Origin: Anadara kagoshimensis
Taxonomy: Eukaryota; Mollusca; Bivalvia; Arcoida; Arcidae
Length of the DNA stretch: 64,000 bases
NCBI GenBank assembly: GCA_021292105.1
Contig: CM037865.1
Coordinates: forward strand, 67,018,630-67,082,629
Reading direction: 5' to 3'
Shown: piece by piece, positions 35,200 through 48,300 of the stretch
Layout: every line of letters begins with the position of its first letter
How positions within the stretch are numbered: position 1 is the first letter of the stretch
Notes under the pieces: generated by a model
What the model saw: the letters and a program-made list of their open reading frames with translations, nothing else
Databases searched by the model: none
Told to the model about the DNA's origin: nothing
Translations under genes and position numbers: made by a program

Positions 35200-36479
35200 G
35201 AGATTCGTGTCTTGGCTGGTTCACTCGAAGCTTTCTTAGCAGTTACGAACACTTAATGCCGGAGTTAAGTGTTCGTTACTGCCAAGAGAGCTTCGAGTTA
35301 CAAAGCCCTGATCTAAACCGCCGTAATCAAATTGCACGTTTTGCTTATTTTACTCTAAATGTTTGCGCATGTCGTTATTTAAAATACTTTATGCTTATTT
35401 TACTTTCTTTTTCAAATTTACGATTTTATGATTTGCTTCACAAAGATTTCTGTTTTAACAACTTATGTTTTATCAGTGTTATCAGTTAGATTCAGTCCCT
35501 TTGTAAGCTTATGTTTATTATGCATATTATAACGATTATATGTTCTCTGTATTGTAAATGTGCAATTTATGAGAATAAAGAACTTGAACTTGATATTTTT
35601 TATTTCGTGTTTTGTAAAGACAATGTCCTTTATTTTTCATAAACCATTCACTGGCAATCATTTAAGTTATCAGTTATCAATGGACACGTGGTGTTATAAA
35701 TATGTCAGGTAGTAAAAATCCAATTAGGGTGTACGTCATTAGTTGAGGCAATTGTACCCCCCCCCCCTCTCTCTCTCTCTCTGTTACATTTAATGCCCCA
35801 TTTCAATAATTATTTAAGATCAAAGTAAACGTGATGCATTTTTTAAACATGTTGTTGTTACATGAATGGTGTATCTGTACTAGTCTATAATTCTTATATA
35901 TACCTACAGATACAAAAGTTATAGTTAAACAGTTTACCGTAACCGAGTTCCGCAACGACGAGTTACTTCCCTTTTTACCGGTAAACATCGCGTGCGTTTA
36001 TGTACCTTGGCAGATTTCCGTAACCCAGCAAGTTAACCAATCACTGTGCGAGAAATCTGTTTGAAGTTTGAATAAGCCATTGAACTGTGTTTCTGACAAG
36101 TGTTTGTAATGTTAGTGAAATTACCGTTGTAAAACGATGACCATAGAAAGTATATTGAAAATGGTAAAATCTGGAAACGGGTTTTTGTTATATACATTAT
36201 AATAAATCTATACATGTATAGCCAGAACAAATACAACAAATATCTAAGGCGGCAAATACATAATATACATAATAAATACACGTTCAATATTATTTAATAT
36301 TTAAACAATCTCTTCTTTTAAATGCATAATATAAATATTTTGCCAAATTAATAATAATATTTTCATGTTTACTAGATAATAAATTAACAAATTTAGACAT
36401 ATTTGGCCCACGACAAAACCATTTTTAAGTATTTTTCTTAAATCTACAGATAATAGACAAACCAAAACATTTTCAATAC
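35200..36479. other. Intergenic stretch with LINE-like 3' tail, poly-C and (CT)n
   Basis: GAATAAAGAACTTGAACTTG (near 35573) resembles a LINE or SINE 3' end. It recurs at 44254, and as AATAAAGAATTGAACTTG at 114. A C run plus (CT)n is at 35757-35781. 35545-35800 and 44165-44370 share two blocks in swapped order. No gene was recognised; the ORF at 35256-35489 has no known domain. Confidence 0.45.
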
Positions 36480-36849
36480 AATTAGAAATACAACATTTAC
36501 ATAAAACTGATTAACCGATGGCCTTAATAGATATGCCCTTTAACCTTTAACCATGCACTGATAACGGGTATACTATAGGTAATAGATAGGCGTAATGATA
36601 TTTAATACATCAGTAGTATTGGAATAATAAACTTCAGCTACCACCCTTATATTATGATAAACTGCATGACCAATATTAAAATTTAGTGTCTCCAACATTT
36701 AATTTTTTAAATTTAAATGACTTCTTATTAAGTAGAGCAATTAAAGCCCTTTGTATTTAGTCTGTTATGTATGTTGTTTATGAAATACGGTCGAGTTAAC
36801 ATGGCTGGTCTTAAGTATCAAAAGCATTATTTAGATCATTTAACTGGCT

Positions 36850-38265
36850 ATTGTCATTGACCAGGGCAACCAATAGAACGCCAATGTACGTCATGTCATT
36901 GACCAACTCAACCAATAGAACACCATTGTACGTCATTGACCAAATCAACACGGACAACACCAAAGTGCGTCGTGTCATTGACCAAGGCAACCAATGAAAC
37001 AACAATGTACGTCATGTCATTAAAGCAACACGAAGAACACAAATTATGTACGTCATGTCATTGACCAAAACAACACGGAAAACACCATTGTACGTCATGT
37101 CATTGACCAAAGCAAGCAATAGAACACTAATGTACGTCATGTCATTGGCCAAGGCAACCAATAGAACATCAATGAACGTCATGTCATTAACTAAAGCAAC
37201 ACGAAGAACACCAATGTACGTCATGTCATTGACCAAGGCAACCGATAAAACACCAATGTACGTCATGTCATTTACCAAGGCAACCAATAGAACAACCATT
37301 GTACGTGATGTCATTAACCAAATCAACAAGGAGAACACCAGTGTACGTCATGTCATTGCCCAAGGCAACTACTAGAACACCAATGTACGCCATGTCATTG
37401 ACAAAGGTATCACGGAGAACATCAATGTACGTCATGTCATTGATCAAGGCAACCAATAGAACACCAATGTACGTCACGTCATTGACAAAGACAACAAATA
37501 GAACACCAAAGTACGTCATGTCATTGACCAGGGCAACCAATAGGACGCCAATGTACGTCATGTCATTGACCAGGGCAACCAATAGGACGTCAATGTACGT
37601 CATGTCATTGACCAAGGCAATCAACAGAAACACTAATGTACATCATGTCATTAATAAAGGCAGCTAACAAAACAACAATATGCGTCATGTCATTGACAAA
37701 GGCAACCAGGAGAACAGCAATGTGTGTCATGTCATTGACAAAGGCAACCAACAAAACACTAGTTTTCGTCATTTCATTGCCAAATGCAACACGGACAACA
37801 CCAATGCACGTCATGTCATTGCCCACGTTAACCAAAAGAACACCAGTGTGTGTCATGTCATTGACTAAAGCAACCAATAGAACACCAATGTGCATCATGT
37901 CATCAACAAAGGCAACCAGGAGAAGAACAATGTACGTCATAACATTAACCAAGGCAACCAATAGAACACTAATTTACGTCATGTCATTGCCAAATTAAAT
38001 ACGGACAAGACCAATGCACGTCATGTCATTGACCAGGGCAACCAATAGAACACCAATGTACGTCATGTCATTGACCAAAGCAACCAATAGAACACCAGTG
38101 AACGTCATGTCATTGATTGACCAAGGCAACCATTAGAACACCAATGTACGTCATGTCATTGACCAAGGCGACCAATAGAACACCAAAGTACGTCATGTCA
38201 TTGACCAAGGTGACCAATAGAACACTAATGTACGCCAAGTCAATGACAAAAGCAACAAGTACAAC
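36850..38265 (+). repeat. 42-bp minisatellite array 1 (about 33 units)
   Basis: The unit core is TGTACGTCATGTCATTGACC followed by AAGGCAACCAATAGAACACC. Units are mostly 42 bp, exactly 14 codons, without stops. The plus strand reads as repeats of MYVMSLTKATNRTP and the minus strand as VLLVALVNDMTYIG, which accounts for ORFs of about 60-120 codons on both strands. Units vary by substitutions and occasional indels. It is not considered coding. Confidence 0.95.
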
Positions 38266-38823
38266 ATTACATCGCAGCAATATACACAAAAAAGAAAACA
38301 GAACACGTGTGTATTGAGATAATTGATTATGACACCAAACATGCTTTATATACAAGTGTCTTGTATATGGTCAAAAGAGTAGACGAGTAAATTGAGTAAT
38401 CTTAGAGGTATCAGTAGAATACACAACCTCATAGACCTTGATTTGAGTTGTTCACATTGACGAGATTGTCGGAACCTACCCCTTTTCCCCACTTTTTGAG
38501 CACGGTCTTTGATACTACAGGATTCTTTTCACATGAAGCAGAAATATTTGAAGTAGCTTTATTCTATAATTTTTTTGTCTAAAAATTAAACTTTATTGAT
38601 AATTAAGAACATATAAATGCAAACTCACCTGTTCTTCATGTTAGTATCGTTATGTCCACAGGTAAACTATTTGAGATAAGAAGCGGATAGACACGACATG
38701 AGTTTGAGATAAAATAGGAGGAAAATCAATGTGTTTGCTTAAAGGATATACATTTTACATTTATCTTAAATATCTGACTGGCTGACTGGTAATACGACGA
38801 ATGATTCAATTTAAATATGGGTT

Positions 38824-38843
38824 TATGTATGTATGTATGTATG

Positions 38844-38874
<31 letters not shown>
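38824..38874. repeat. (ATGT)n microsatellite
   Basis: About 12 tetranucleotides. A (GT)n tract follows at 38969-39003. Confidence 0.97.
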
Positions 38875-39206
38875 GTTATTTAAATTTCCTTGCAAATGTA
38901 ACTCACAAGAAAAGTATACTGATTTAATGCTAACGTTTACATCCTTCAAAGAAATTTTCAAGAAAATGTGTGTGCGTGTGTGTGTGTGTGTCTGTGTGTG
39001 TGTCATCGTGGTCTAATTTAAAAGGTACACATGTACAAAAAAATCCAATCAATAGGTCACAGGACTTGATAAATATTTTTATCTTAAAAATAAATGACAG
39101 TTTGATTATTTCTTAGTTCTTCAGATGATGTTATTACAAAGTGTTGGACTATAATTACCCAATTGCCAAAATTACGTCCCGCATTACTTAATTACGCGTA
39201 ACGTCA

Positions 39207-39442
39207 TCGATTGGCTGTTCTAGCGATTGGAAATGCATGTCGTGCACAACAGTATTTTAATTTATTTTAAGATTAAAGAAACCGAATTAAGATTTTAAAA
39301 ATGCAAAATTCAAATATATTCATTGAAATGTCTAGAAATTGCTAACATATTAGTATTCAGTTTGTTTAGCACTGCCCAGTTGAAGATATATAGCACTATT
39401 AACGCAATTCCTAGACAGTTCCAATCGCTAGAACAGCCATCA
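39207..39442. repeat. Inverted repeat pair, 24-bp arms
   Basis: TGGCTGTTCTAGCGATTGGA at 39212 is matched inversely by TCCAATCGCTAGAACAGCCA at 39420-39439. The spacer of about 185 bp is non-coding. It may be a small foldback element; it is present in copy A only. Confidence 0.75.
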
Positions 39443-39855
39443 GTTGAATACGTACACAGTTTACATCAAATACAAAGCACCTCCGAGTAATACATACATG
39501 TACTATAATTATATAATTAACAATTATTTTAGAGGGTATTCGAAAAAATAACCCCCGACATGCGCCGAGACACTACCGGAAACTGAAATGCCTTTTATAC
39601 ACTTTAAACGAAAGTCAGTCGAACAAAAAGCATTATATCGCGTTCGCGGTCTATATCTTGATTTTATGAACAAAAAGAGTGAAAATGTGTGATAAACTTA
39701 TATGTTTTTAGGTCCTAATTTGGACAGAATTGTTTTAGATCAAAAGTTTTATCTTTATGACAGTAATAATTAGTCGTGTTTGATTCATTATAATTTATTC
39801 ATTATAATTATTATTATATATTTGTTGAATTTGTGATTTTAGAAGAGGGCACAGA

Positions 39856-39859
<4 letters not shown>

Positions 39860-39909
<50 letters not shown>
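39860..39909. repeat. (TA)n microsatellite
   Basis: About 24 TA dinucleotides directly precede the hairpin-minisatellite element of copy A. Copy B has a shorter (TA)n at 54966-54985. Confidence 0.95.
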
Positions 39910-39913
<4 letters not shown>

Positions 39914-40553
39914 AAAGTCCATAACGGTTGACCAAAAATTTTTGAAAGATGTGCCAAGTCGGATTGATTATTAATCTATGGCGTCAAATATTTCCCAATC
40001 TAACTCATGATAAACATTTCCCATAATCCTTTAGAATTTTATACACAAAGGCAACATGAAAAAAATTATCTTGTGGCTCACGCGAAAATTATCGAGTGCT
40101 CACACAAGTGCCGCATTATATAGTGCTCACGCAAAACCTACCATGTTCACACGTAAGCGTTATTGACAGGTATATTGCATTCTTGCTCGAAAGTTTTGTG
40201 TGCTTACATAAAAGATATTGTGTGAGCACGTAATGGGGTTTTGTGTGCTCATATGAAAGATATTATGTGAGCACGTAATGGGGGTCTGTGTGCTCACATA
40301 AAAGATATTGTGTGAGCACGTAATGGGGCTTTGTGTGCTAACATAAAAGTTTTTTTGTGTTTACAAGAATGGTATCTGTTTTGCGTAAGCTACGCAAGAG
40401 TTATTGCATGGGCACCCAATGGCAAAACTTTAAACACACAATAGATTTTGTGTGACGACACAATGACATTTACATGAGCAAGCAATGTAAAAAATGCCAT
40501 CTTTGTGTCCCCGTAGTTTTACGTAAAGTGTTAAATGTTTATTTTAACCAGCT
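39910..40553 (+). repeat. Hairpin-minisatellite element, copy A
   Basis: AAAAAGTCCATAACGGTTGA opens the element and ACGTAAAGTGTTAAATGTTT closes it. Between about 40185 and 40360 are about four 45-bp units containing GTGCTCACA and its inverse TGTGAGCAC around an AT-rich loop. The longer sister copy is at 56646-57637. Confidence 0.85.
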
Positions 40554-40909
40554 ATGATTTATATGCTTCAAAATAAAAGCGGATAGAAACATCTTAATAT
40601 ACAGAGACAGTACATAATTTTAATAGAGATCAAATAAATGAATAGGAAAGCTGTTACTATAGTGATTAAAATCTGTTATACCAGACTGCTATTTCCAGTC
40701 TTTTTATAATATGAAATTAAATTACAGAATTGTAAAGGCTTCAGATGTCAAAGAACGAGATTGACGAATTTATTGTATTTCTTTACAAAATATATATATA
40801 TTTCCCTTTGGTGACACGTTTACCTTATTTTTAATCAATTAGTTGTGTTTATTGTGATTGTGTTTTTCTTTATTTGACGTTATTGCATATCTTTGTATGA
40901 TTAAATTTT

Positions 40910-40910
<1 letters not shown>

Positions 40911-40943
<33 letters not shown>

Positions 40944-41312
40944 TATTGCAAAAAGCAAACAATACATTGCTATAGCATTACAAAACAAATTGAATTATGT
41001 AACAACATGACAAAAAAAAACCCCAAATAAATAACAGAGAACAGTCAGGAGTTGAGAAGTTGAGAGAGTTTCCTTGTGAGAGATTCAGAGTCGGCTTTTA
41101 ATAGTGTATAAAAATTTATGGATATTCGACCAAACACAGTAATATTTCGGTAGATATTGATAACGTATGAAACGGAATGTAGGACATATAGGGACGAAGT
41201 GATACTCGGTCTCAATATAGTTTAACGCACAACATAAACAAATCCTCATTTCTCTTTGTAAAATATTAGACGGAATTATGACACGATACTGTATCAGTCT
41301 ATGCATCGACAC
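40911..41312 (-). pseudogene. LINE 3' fragment, end of reverse-transcriptase ORF, with (AAT)n tail
   Basis: The minus strand from 41312 reads REMRICLCCALNYIETEYHF then VPICPTFRFIRYQYLPKYYC, a LINE ORF2 ending. After a frameshift it reads KADSESLTRKLSQLLNS and stop (about 41096-41043). The 3' end carries CAATAAAG and a (TAT)n tail at 40940-40911. In copy B only the upstream part (near 61350-61400) remains; its 3' part is replaced by unrelated sequence. Confidence 0.8.
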
Positions 41313-41644
41313 AGGTTAAGCAAAATTACCAATGATTTTATATTTTGTTCAAGTTTCCTTTCTTTTCTTTTCTTTTTTAATCACCATTGCGTATAGTTTG
41401 CTTATTTCAATGAACTCAAATCAGTGGTCTGACCTGGAATTACTGAGACATGAACTATTTCTGCAGCCAAACCCATTTTATTTTCGTCATTATATACTTA
41501 AATGACGTCACAGTATACATGGAACGTTTTTACCCTAACGGCCCATACGTCCTACAAACAAACACAAAAATAAACAAAACACAAACTAATCCATGTTCGA
41601 AGCAAAGTAAAAACTTTGGATCTGACAAGTTAAATTAGACATGT

Positions 41645-41702
41645 GAACTTCCACTAGGGAAGTGAGGCGGGGTGCTCCGGAAGGGTAAACACCTCCTGTT
41701 AG
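41645..41702 (+). repeat. Copy 3 of the GGAAGTGAGG...TCCGGAA motif
   Basis: GAACTTCCACTAGGGAAGTG, GCGGGGTGCTCCGGAAGGG, TAAACACCTCCTGTTAGG. It is in copy A of the segmental duplication. Confidence 0.65.
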
Positions 41703-42370
41703 GAACAAACAAAAAATAAACATGAATGCTATCCTTAGGTTAACGTTTTGATGCGGAGAGTATTCAGTTAGTGAGTGTTTATAGTTGAAGGTTGAAATAG
41801 GTCCTCCTATTAATGCCACTTCGGGCTAATATAAGCAGTGATATCATTTATTTATTTCCTCAATACTGAGTTCATGATAATAAATATAACTAAACTAATA
41901 TTTAACTTTGTTGACAGTAAAAATATAGAGATATACAAAATATGAGGGGGTGGGACATATTAGTACATCACGTGTTAATTTGTTGAAAATTCATTAGATA
42001 AATACATCAATACTATTTTATGTAAAAACCATCTGTCCTTGATGTCATATACCATTTTTTAATTTAACATAAAATACAATAATATTTGCAAAAAGGTCCA
42101 TTGTTACAATTCGGCTGTTGAGATTACCTCCATTGAAATAAAAAAAAATTATGAATGAAAATTACGTCACAACCATTGTTCGCGACACGTAGCATGACGT
42201 CCTAAGATAAGCAAGGGAGTACGTCATTAAAACAGCGATGGTTATATCGTTTATTGTCACCCTTCAAAGAAATTTCTCGCATAGCGATTGGTTAACTTGC
42301 CGAGGTACATGGGTAAATATGTCATGTAGTAAAAATCCAATAGAGGAGTTTAACATTGTTTATTACGCAT

Positions 42371-43793
42371 GCGCAAGTCCCGTGACCTTACGAGTTTGGA
42401 CGTGATTGAACGTGATTTGCAATCGAGGGGGCAGTCGTAATAAAGGTTTAAGGCTGGTAACGCTTTAAAATGGTTAAACATTGCCGTAAATGGGATATAT
42501 TTAAATTCTATAATGAATAAATATATATTTTATGTGACAAAACGTTTTCTTACTAATAAATTTATATTTTCTTAAAGTCAAATATGTTTTTTTTTAATAT
42601 TTTAGAAATTAAAACTATCAAGAATTAAAAAAACAGTTAGAATTAAAAGATGATAAAAATGAATAAACCAAATTAAAGAAGTATAATTAATATATTTTGT
42701 TTAGCATTTGAAACTTTAAAAATAAAATAAAATGGTTATGTTTGCTATAAGGACAAAGATATGATACTATTAATAGGCAGTCTATAGCTAGAAAAACAAG
42801 TTGCATACATACACGTTTGTGGAAGAACTTTATCAGTTGTTCTTTTCTTAAAATAGTATCAAAACTTATAAAGTTTACGCCGATGTGGGTGAAAATTGAA
42901 TCGGTATATTCTGTATACATGTATATAATTGCCTCTGACAGAATTACATTTAACAAATTTTAATTAATTAAACGAACCCAAAATTATGATGGCGATTACA
43001 ATTACATTTTATTCTTTCCCTTACCCCATATTTGCTCCAAGAAATATGATGCTCCTCATATCTACATATTACATTACTGTTTTTTAAAAAGTTTCTCGTT
43101 GATGAATTGATTATCCCGTAATGTATTACCAAGATTATGGTGTTGAAGTCTTAATCCGTTAATTAGTATCCGTAATTCACATACCTCCGCACACCTGTCA
43201 ACATTACCGGACGACTCAATACATGACACGTACCGACAAACGACAAATGAACCCCTTTATGGTCAGCATCCATCGATAACATTAAAAATTTACAAGTATC
43301 GTTTTTATCAATTACACAAACTTCATCAAACTTATTCAATATACAAGATAATATCAAACTTATAAACTGATAAATGAAATGTATGGATGTTAGAGAATAT
43401 TGTAAAAGTATTTAGAATGTGAATAAAAAATAAATAAAATTTAACATTAAATATCTGTATGGTTTCAATAATTCTATCCGTTTTTTTTTTTTTTTTGATT
43501 GCCATTATTATTTTTTATTTTGATTTCATAAAAATGGCATATGAAATGGTAAACGATTCATTACTTTTTAGAAAAAAATCCCTATTTATTTCAAACGTTT
43601 TAACTAAAGTAATTAACCATTCCCTTATAAAGATACTTTCCAAAATAAATAAATAAATTTAATTGATAGACATGACACCGTGTGCCAATAAAAAATAAAA
43701 AAAAAAAAAATAATAATAAAAAAAAAAAATAAATAAAGATTTAAAATATTTAAAGTGTATATTGATGCGGCATTCAAGTTCATGTTTCAAAAT

Positions 43794-43841
<48 letters not shown>

Positions 43842-44164
43842 AACTATAATTCAACCTTGCATCAATAATTATTCATCATTATTCAATTACATTGTGGGTA
43901 CTTATTGGGTCAAGATTACTTTTCAGTCTCATTTATTTATTTATTTATTTATCTATTTATTTATTTATTTTCAGACGAAACACTTAAAAGTATATTGTTT
44001 AAGAAAATAAAATATAATGTAGATACTTTATATGCATTACACATATACTAAGTTTCATACTGGCACATTATGTAGGTAAAAAGGGAATGCCCCCTGGCTT
44101 GCAGACGGTACACTTTCTTACCTCTAACCATAGAGAGTAATCAAGGGAGATAAAATTGTTAAAC
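42371..44164. other. AT-rich spacer between the duplicated blocks
   Basis: It holds a T15-type run (43481-43496), A-rich runs (43690-43735) and (TTTA)n tracts at 43793-43840 and 43931-43970. The ORFs at 42687-42956 and 43163-43357 on the minus strand have no recognisable domain. No gene was seen. Confidence 0.45.
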
Positions 44165-45329
44165 CCCCTATTAGGTTGTACGTCATTAGTTGAGGCAATT
44201 GTACCCCCCTCTCTCTCCTTCTCTCTGTTACATTGTTAATGTGCAATTTATGAGAATAAAGAACTTGAACTTTATATATTTTATTTCGTGTTTTGTAAAG
44301 ACAATGTCCATTATTTTTCATAAACCATTCACTGGCAACCATTTAAGTTATCAGTTATCAATGGACACTATCAATAGACTTGAAATTTCACATGTGCTAT
44401 TAAAACATATTTTTACATATTTTCAATATTTTTTGCAAATATTCTCAGCTTTTTAAACCTTTTCAGAATTGAGTTCTGATTGGCTAATACGTATTTACGC
44501 GATACGGGTTTATACAGGTGTTCCTATTCCTAACCAATATACGTCACGGACTAGCCTATTGTACTTGTTTATGAATGAGCGACAGGTAAAACAGCACAAA
44601 CATGAAAATAAAGAATAAAATTCATTTATTACACTTGTTTGGCCTAGAGCGACACATTGTTATTTAATTTAGTGTTTTAAAACTACAAAACCTTTAAGCT
44701 CATCTAAGAAAACTGAGATTTTTTCTCAAAAGATGAAGTTATTGGCCATAAAGCATTTTACTACGTGTTACACATCGTCTGAACTTAGATGTGCGCTTGG
44801 TAAAAACTGGTTTTATTTGATTTTTAGACTTAATATAGAAAATTTAACCGAATTGTTTCAACACATGTTAAAAAAATAACAGATCTACATATAACATTAA
44901 TGAAATTTGAGCTAAGTTTTCGACGATCTTTTTAAGGCCACATCAGTATTCATTACTGAAAAACTGATCGGACTATAGAATTACAACATTTACATATAAA
45001 ACTGATTTTAAACCGATGACCTAAATAGATACGGTATACCCTTTAACCATGCACTAGTCCACTCATAGGCGTAATACTATTTAACACATCAGTAGTATTG
45101 TTATAATAAACTTCAGCTACCACCCTTATATTATGATAAACTGCATTACCAATATTAAAATTTATTGTCTCCAACATTTAATTTTTTTAATATAAATGAC
45201 TACTTATTAATTAGAGCAATTAAAGCTCTTTGTATTTAGTCTGTTATGTATGTTGTTTATGAAATATGGACGAGTTTACATAGCTGGTCTTAAGTATCTA
45301 AAGCAGTAATTAGATCATTTAACTGGTAA

Positions 45330-48300
45330 TTGTAATTGACCATGGCAACCAATAGAACGCCAATGTACGTCATGCCATTGACCAAGGCAACCAATAGAAC
45401 ACCATTGTACGTCATGTCATTGACCAGGACAACCAATAGAACACCAATGTACGTCATGTCATTGACCCGGACAACCAATAGAATACCAATGTACGTCATG
45501 TCATTGACCAGTGCAACCAATAAAACACCAATGTACGTTATGTCATTGACCAGGGTAACCAATAGAACGCCAATGTACGTCATGTCATTGACCAAGTCAA
45601 CCAATAGAATACCAATGTACGTCATGCCATTGACCAGAGCAACCAATAGAACACCAATGTACGTTATGTCATTGACCAGGGTAACCAATAGAACGCCAAT
45701 GTACGTCATGTCATTGACCAAGTCAACCAATAGAATACCAATGTACGTCATGCCATTGACCAGAGCAACCAATAGAACACCAATGTACGTTATGTCATTG
45801 ACCAGGGTAACCAATAGAACACCAATGTACGTCATGTCATTGACCAGGGCAACTAATAGAACAACAATAAACGTCATGTCATTAACTAAAGCAACACAGA
45901 GACGCCAATGTACGTCATGTCATTGACCCGGACAACCAATAGAATACCAATGTACGTCATGCCATTGACCAGTGCAACCAATAGAACACCAATGTACGTT
46001 ATGTCATTGACCAGGGTAACCAATAGAACGCCAATGTACGTCATGTCATTGACCAAGTCAACCAATAGAATACTAATGTACGTCATGCCGTTGACCAGAG
46101 CAACCAATAGAACACCAATGTACGTCATGTCATTGACCAGGGCAACCAATAGAACAACAATAAACGCCATGTCATTAACTAAAGCAACACAGAGACGCCA
46201 ATGAACGTCATGTCATTGATCATAGCAACCAATAGAACACCAATGTACGCGATGGTATTAACAAAGGCAACAAGGAGAACACTAATTTACGTCATGTCAT
46301 TGACCAAGACAACCAATAGAACACCAATGTATGTCATGTTATTGACAAAGGCAACCAATAGAACACAAATGTACGTCATGCCATTAACCAAAGCATCAAG
46401 GAAAACACCATTGTACGTCATTACATTGACCAAGGCAAGCAATAGAACACTAATGTACGTCATGTCATTGACCAAGACAACCAATAGAACATCAATGTAC
46501 GTCATGTCATTGACCAAGGTAACCAATAGAACAACAATATACGTCATGTCATTGACAAAAGCAACCAATAGAACGACAATATACGTCATGTCATTGACCA
46601 AATCAACACGGACAACACCAATGTACTTAATGTCATTGAACAAGACAACCGATAAAACACCAATGTACGTCATGTCATTGACCAAAACAACCAACAGAAC
46701 ACCAATGTACGTCATGTCATTGACCCGGACAACCAATAGAATACCAATGTACGTAATGCCATTGACCAGTGCAACCAATAGAACACCAATGTACGTTATG
46801 TCATTGACCAGGGTAACCAATAGAACGCCAATGTACGTCATGTCATTGACCAAGTCAACCAATAGAATACTAATGTACGTCATGCCGTTGACCAGAGCAA
46901 CCAATAGAACACCAATGTACGTCATGTCATTGACCAGGGCAACCAATAGAACAACAATAAACGCCATGTCATTAACTAAAGCAACACAGAGACGCCAATG
47001 AACGTCATGTCATTGATCATAGCAACCAATAGAACACCAATGTACGCGATGGTATTAACAAAGGCAACAAGGAGAACACTAATTTACGTCATGTCATTGA
47101 CCAAGACAACCAATAGAACACCAATGTATGTCATGTTATTGACAAAGGCAACCAATAGAACACAAATGTACGTCATGCCATTAACCAAAGCATCAAGGAA
47201 AACACCATTGTACGTCATTACATTGACCAAGGCAAGCAATAGAACACTAATGTACGTCATGTCATTGACCAAGACAACCAATAGAACATCAATGTACGTC
47301 ATGTCATTGACCAAGGTAACCAATAGAACAACAATATACGTCATGTCATTGACAAAAGCAACCAATAGAACGACAATATACGTCATGTCATTGACCAAAT
47401 CAACACGGACAACACCAATGTACTTAATGTCATTGAACAAGACAACCGATAAAACACCAATGTACGTCATGTCATTGACCAAAACAACCAACAGAACACC
47501 AATGTACGTCATGTCATTGACCAAGACAACCAATAAAACACCAATGTACGTCATGTCATTGACCAAAGTAACACGGAGAACACCAAAGTACGTCATGTCA
47601 TTGACCAAGGCAACTAACAGAACATCAATGAACGTCGTGTCATTGACCTAGGCAACCAATAGAACAACAATGTACGTCATTTCATTAACTACAGCAACAC
47701 GAAAAACACTAATGTACGTCATGTCATTGACCAAGGCAACCAATTAAACACCAATGTACGTCATGTCATTGACCAAGGCAACCAATTAAACACCAGTGTA
47801 CGTCATGTCATTAACCAAAGCAACAAGGAGAACAACAATGTACGTCATGTCATTGACCAATGCAACCGATAGAACACCAATGTACGTCATGTCATTGACA
47901 ACGACAACCAATAGAACACCAAAGTAAGTCATTTCATTGACAAAAACAACACGGAAACATCAATGTACGTCATGCCATTGATCAAGGCAAGCAATAGAAC
48001 ACTAATGTAAGCATGTCATTGACATAGGCAACAAATGGAACACCAAAGTACGTCATTATATTGACCAAGGCAACCAAGAGAAACACCAATGTACGTAATG
48101 TCATTGACCAGGACAACCAATAGAAAATTAACGAACGTCGTGTCATTGACCAAATCAACACGGGCAACACCAATGTACGTCTTGTAATTGACCAAGGCAA
48201 CCGATAGAACACCAATGTAAATCATGTCACTGACAAAGGTAACCAATAGAACACCAATGAACGTCGTGTCATTGAACTAGGCAACCAATATAACAACAAT

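Larger units (their letters stand above)
36480..42370 (+). repeat. Segmental duplication, copy A
   Basis: It is collinear with 44985-62570. Shared landmarks in order: AAACTTCAGCTACCACCC (36631 and 45109), the 42-bp array, CATCGCAGCAAT then TATTGAGATAATTGA, CTGACTGGCTGACTGG (38776 and 54915), the hairpin minisatellite (39910 and 56646), ATATGCTTCAAAATAAAAGC (40560 and 60891), GACGGAATTATGACACGATA (41270 and 61358), and CGCGACACGTAGCATGACGT (42181 and 62493). Identity is very high in the last block and lower near the left edge. Confidence 0.85.

Noticed and set aside
38801-39016. ORFs with MYVCMYVC and HTHT repeats
   Set aside because: These are direct readings of the (ATGT)n and (GT)n microsatellites.
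41586-41819. Minus-strand 77-codon ORF over the GGAAGTGAGG motif as a conserved peptide
   Set aside because: The other copies of the motif do not preserve this frame, so the conservation is at DNA level.
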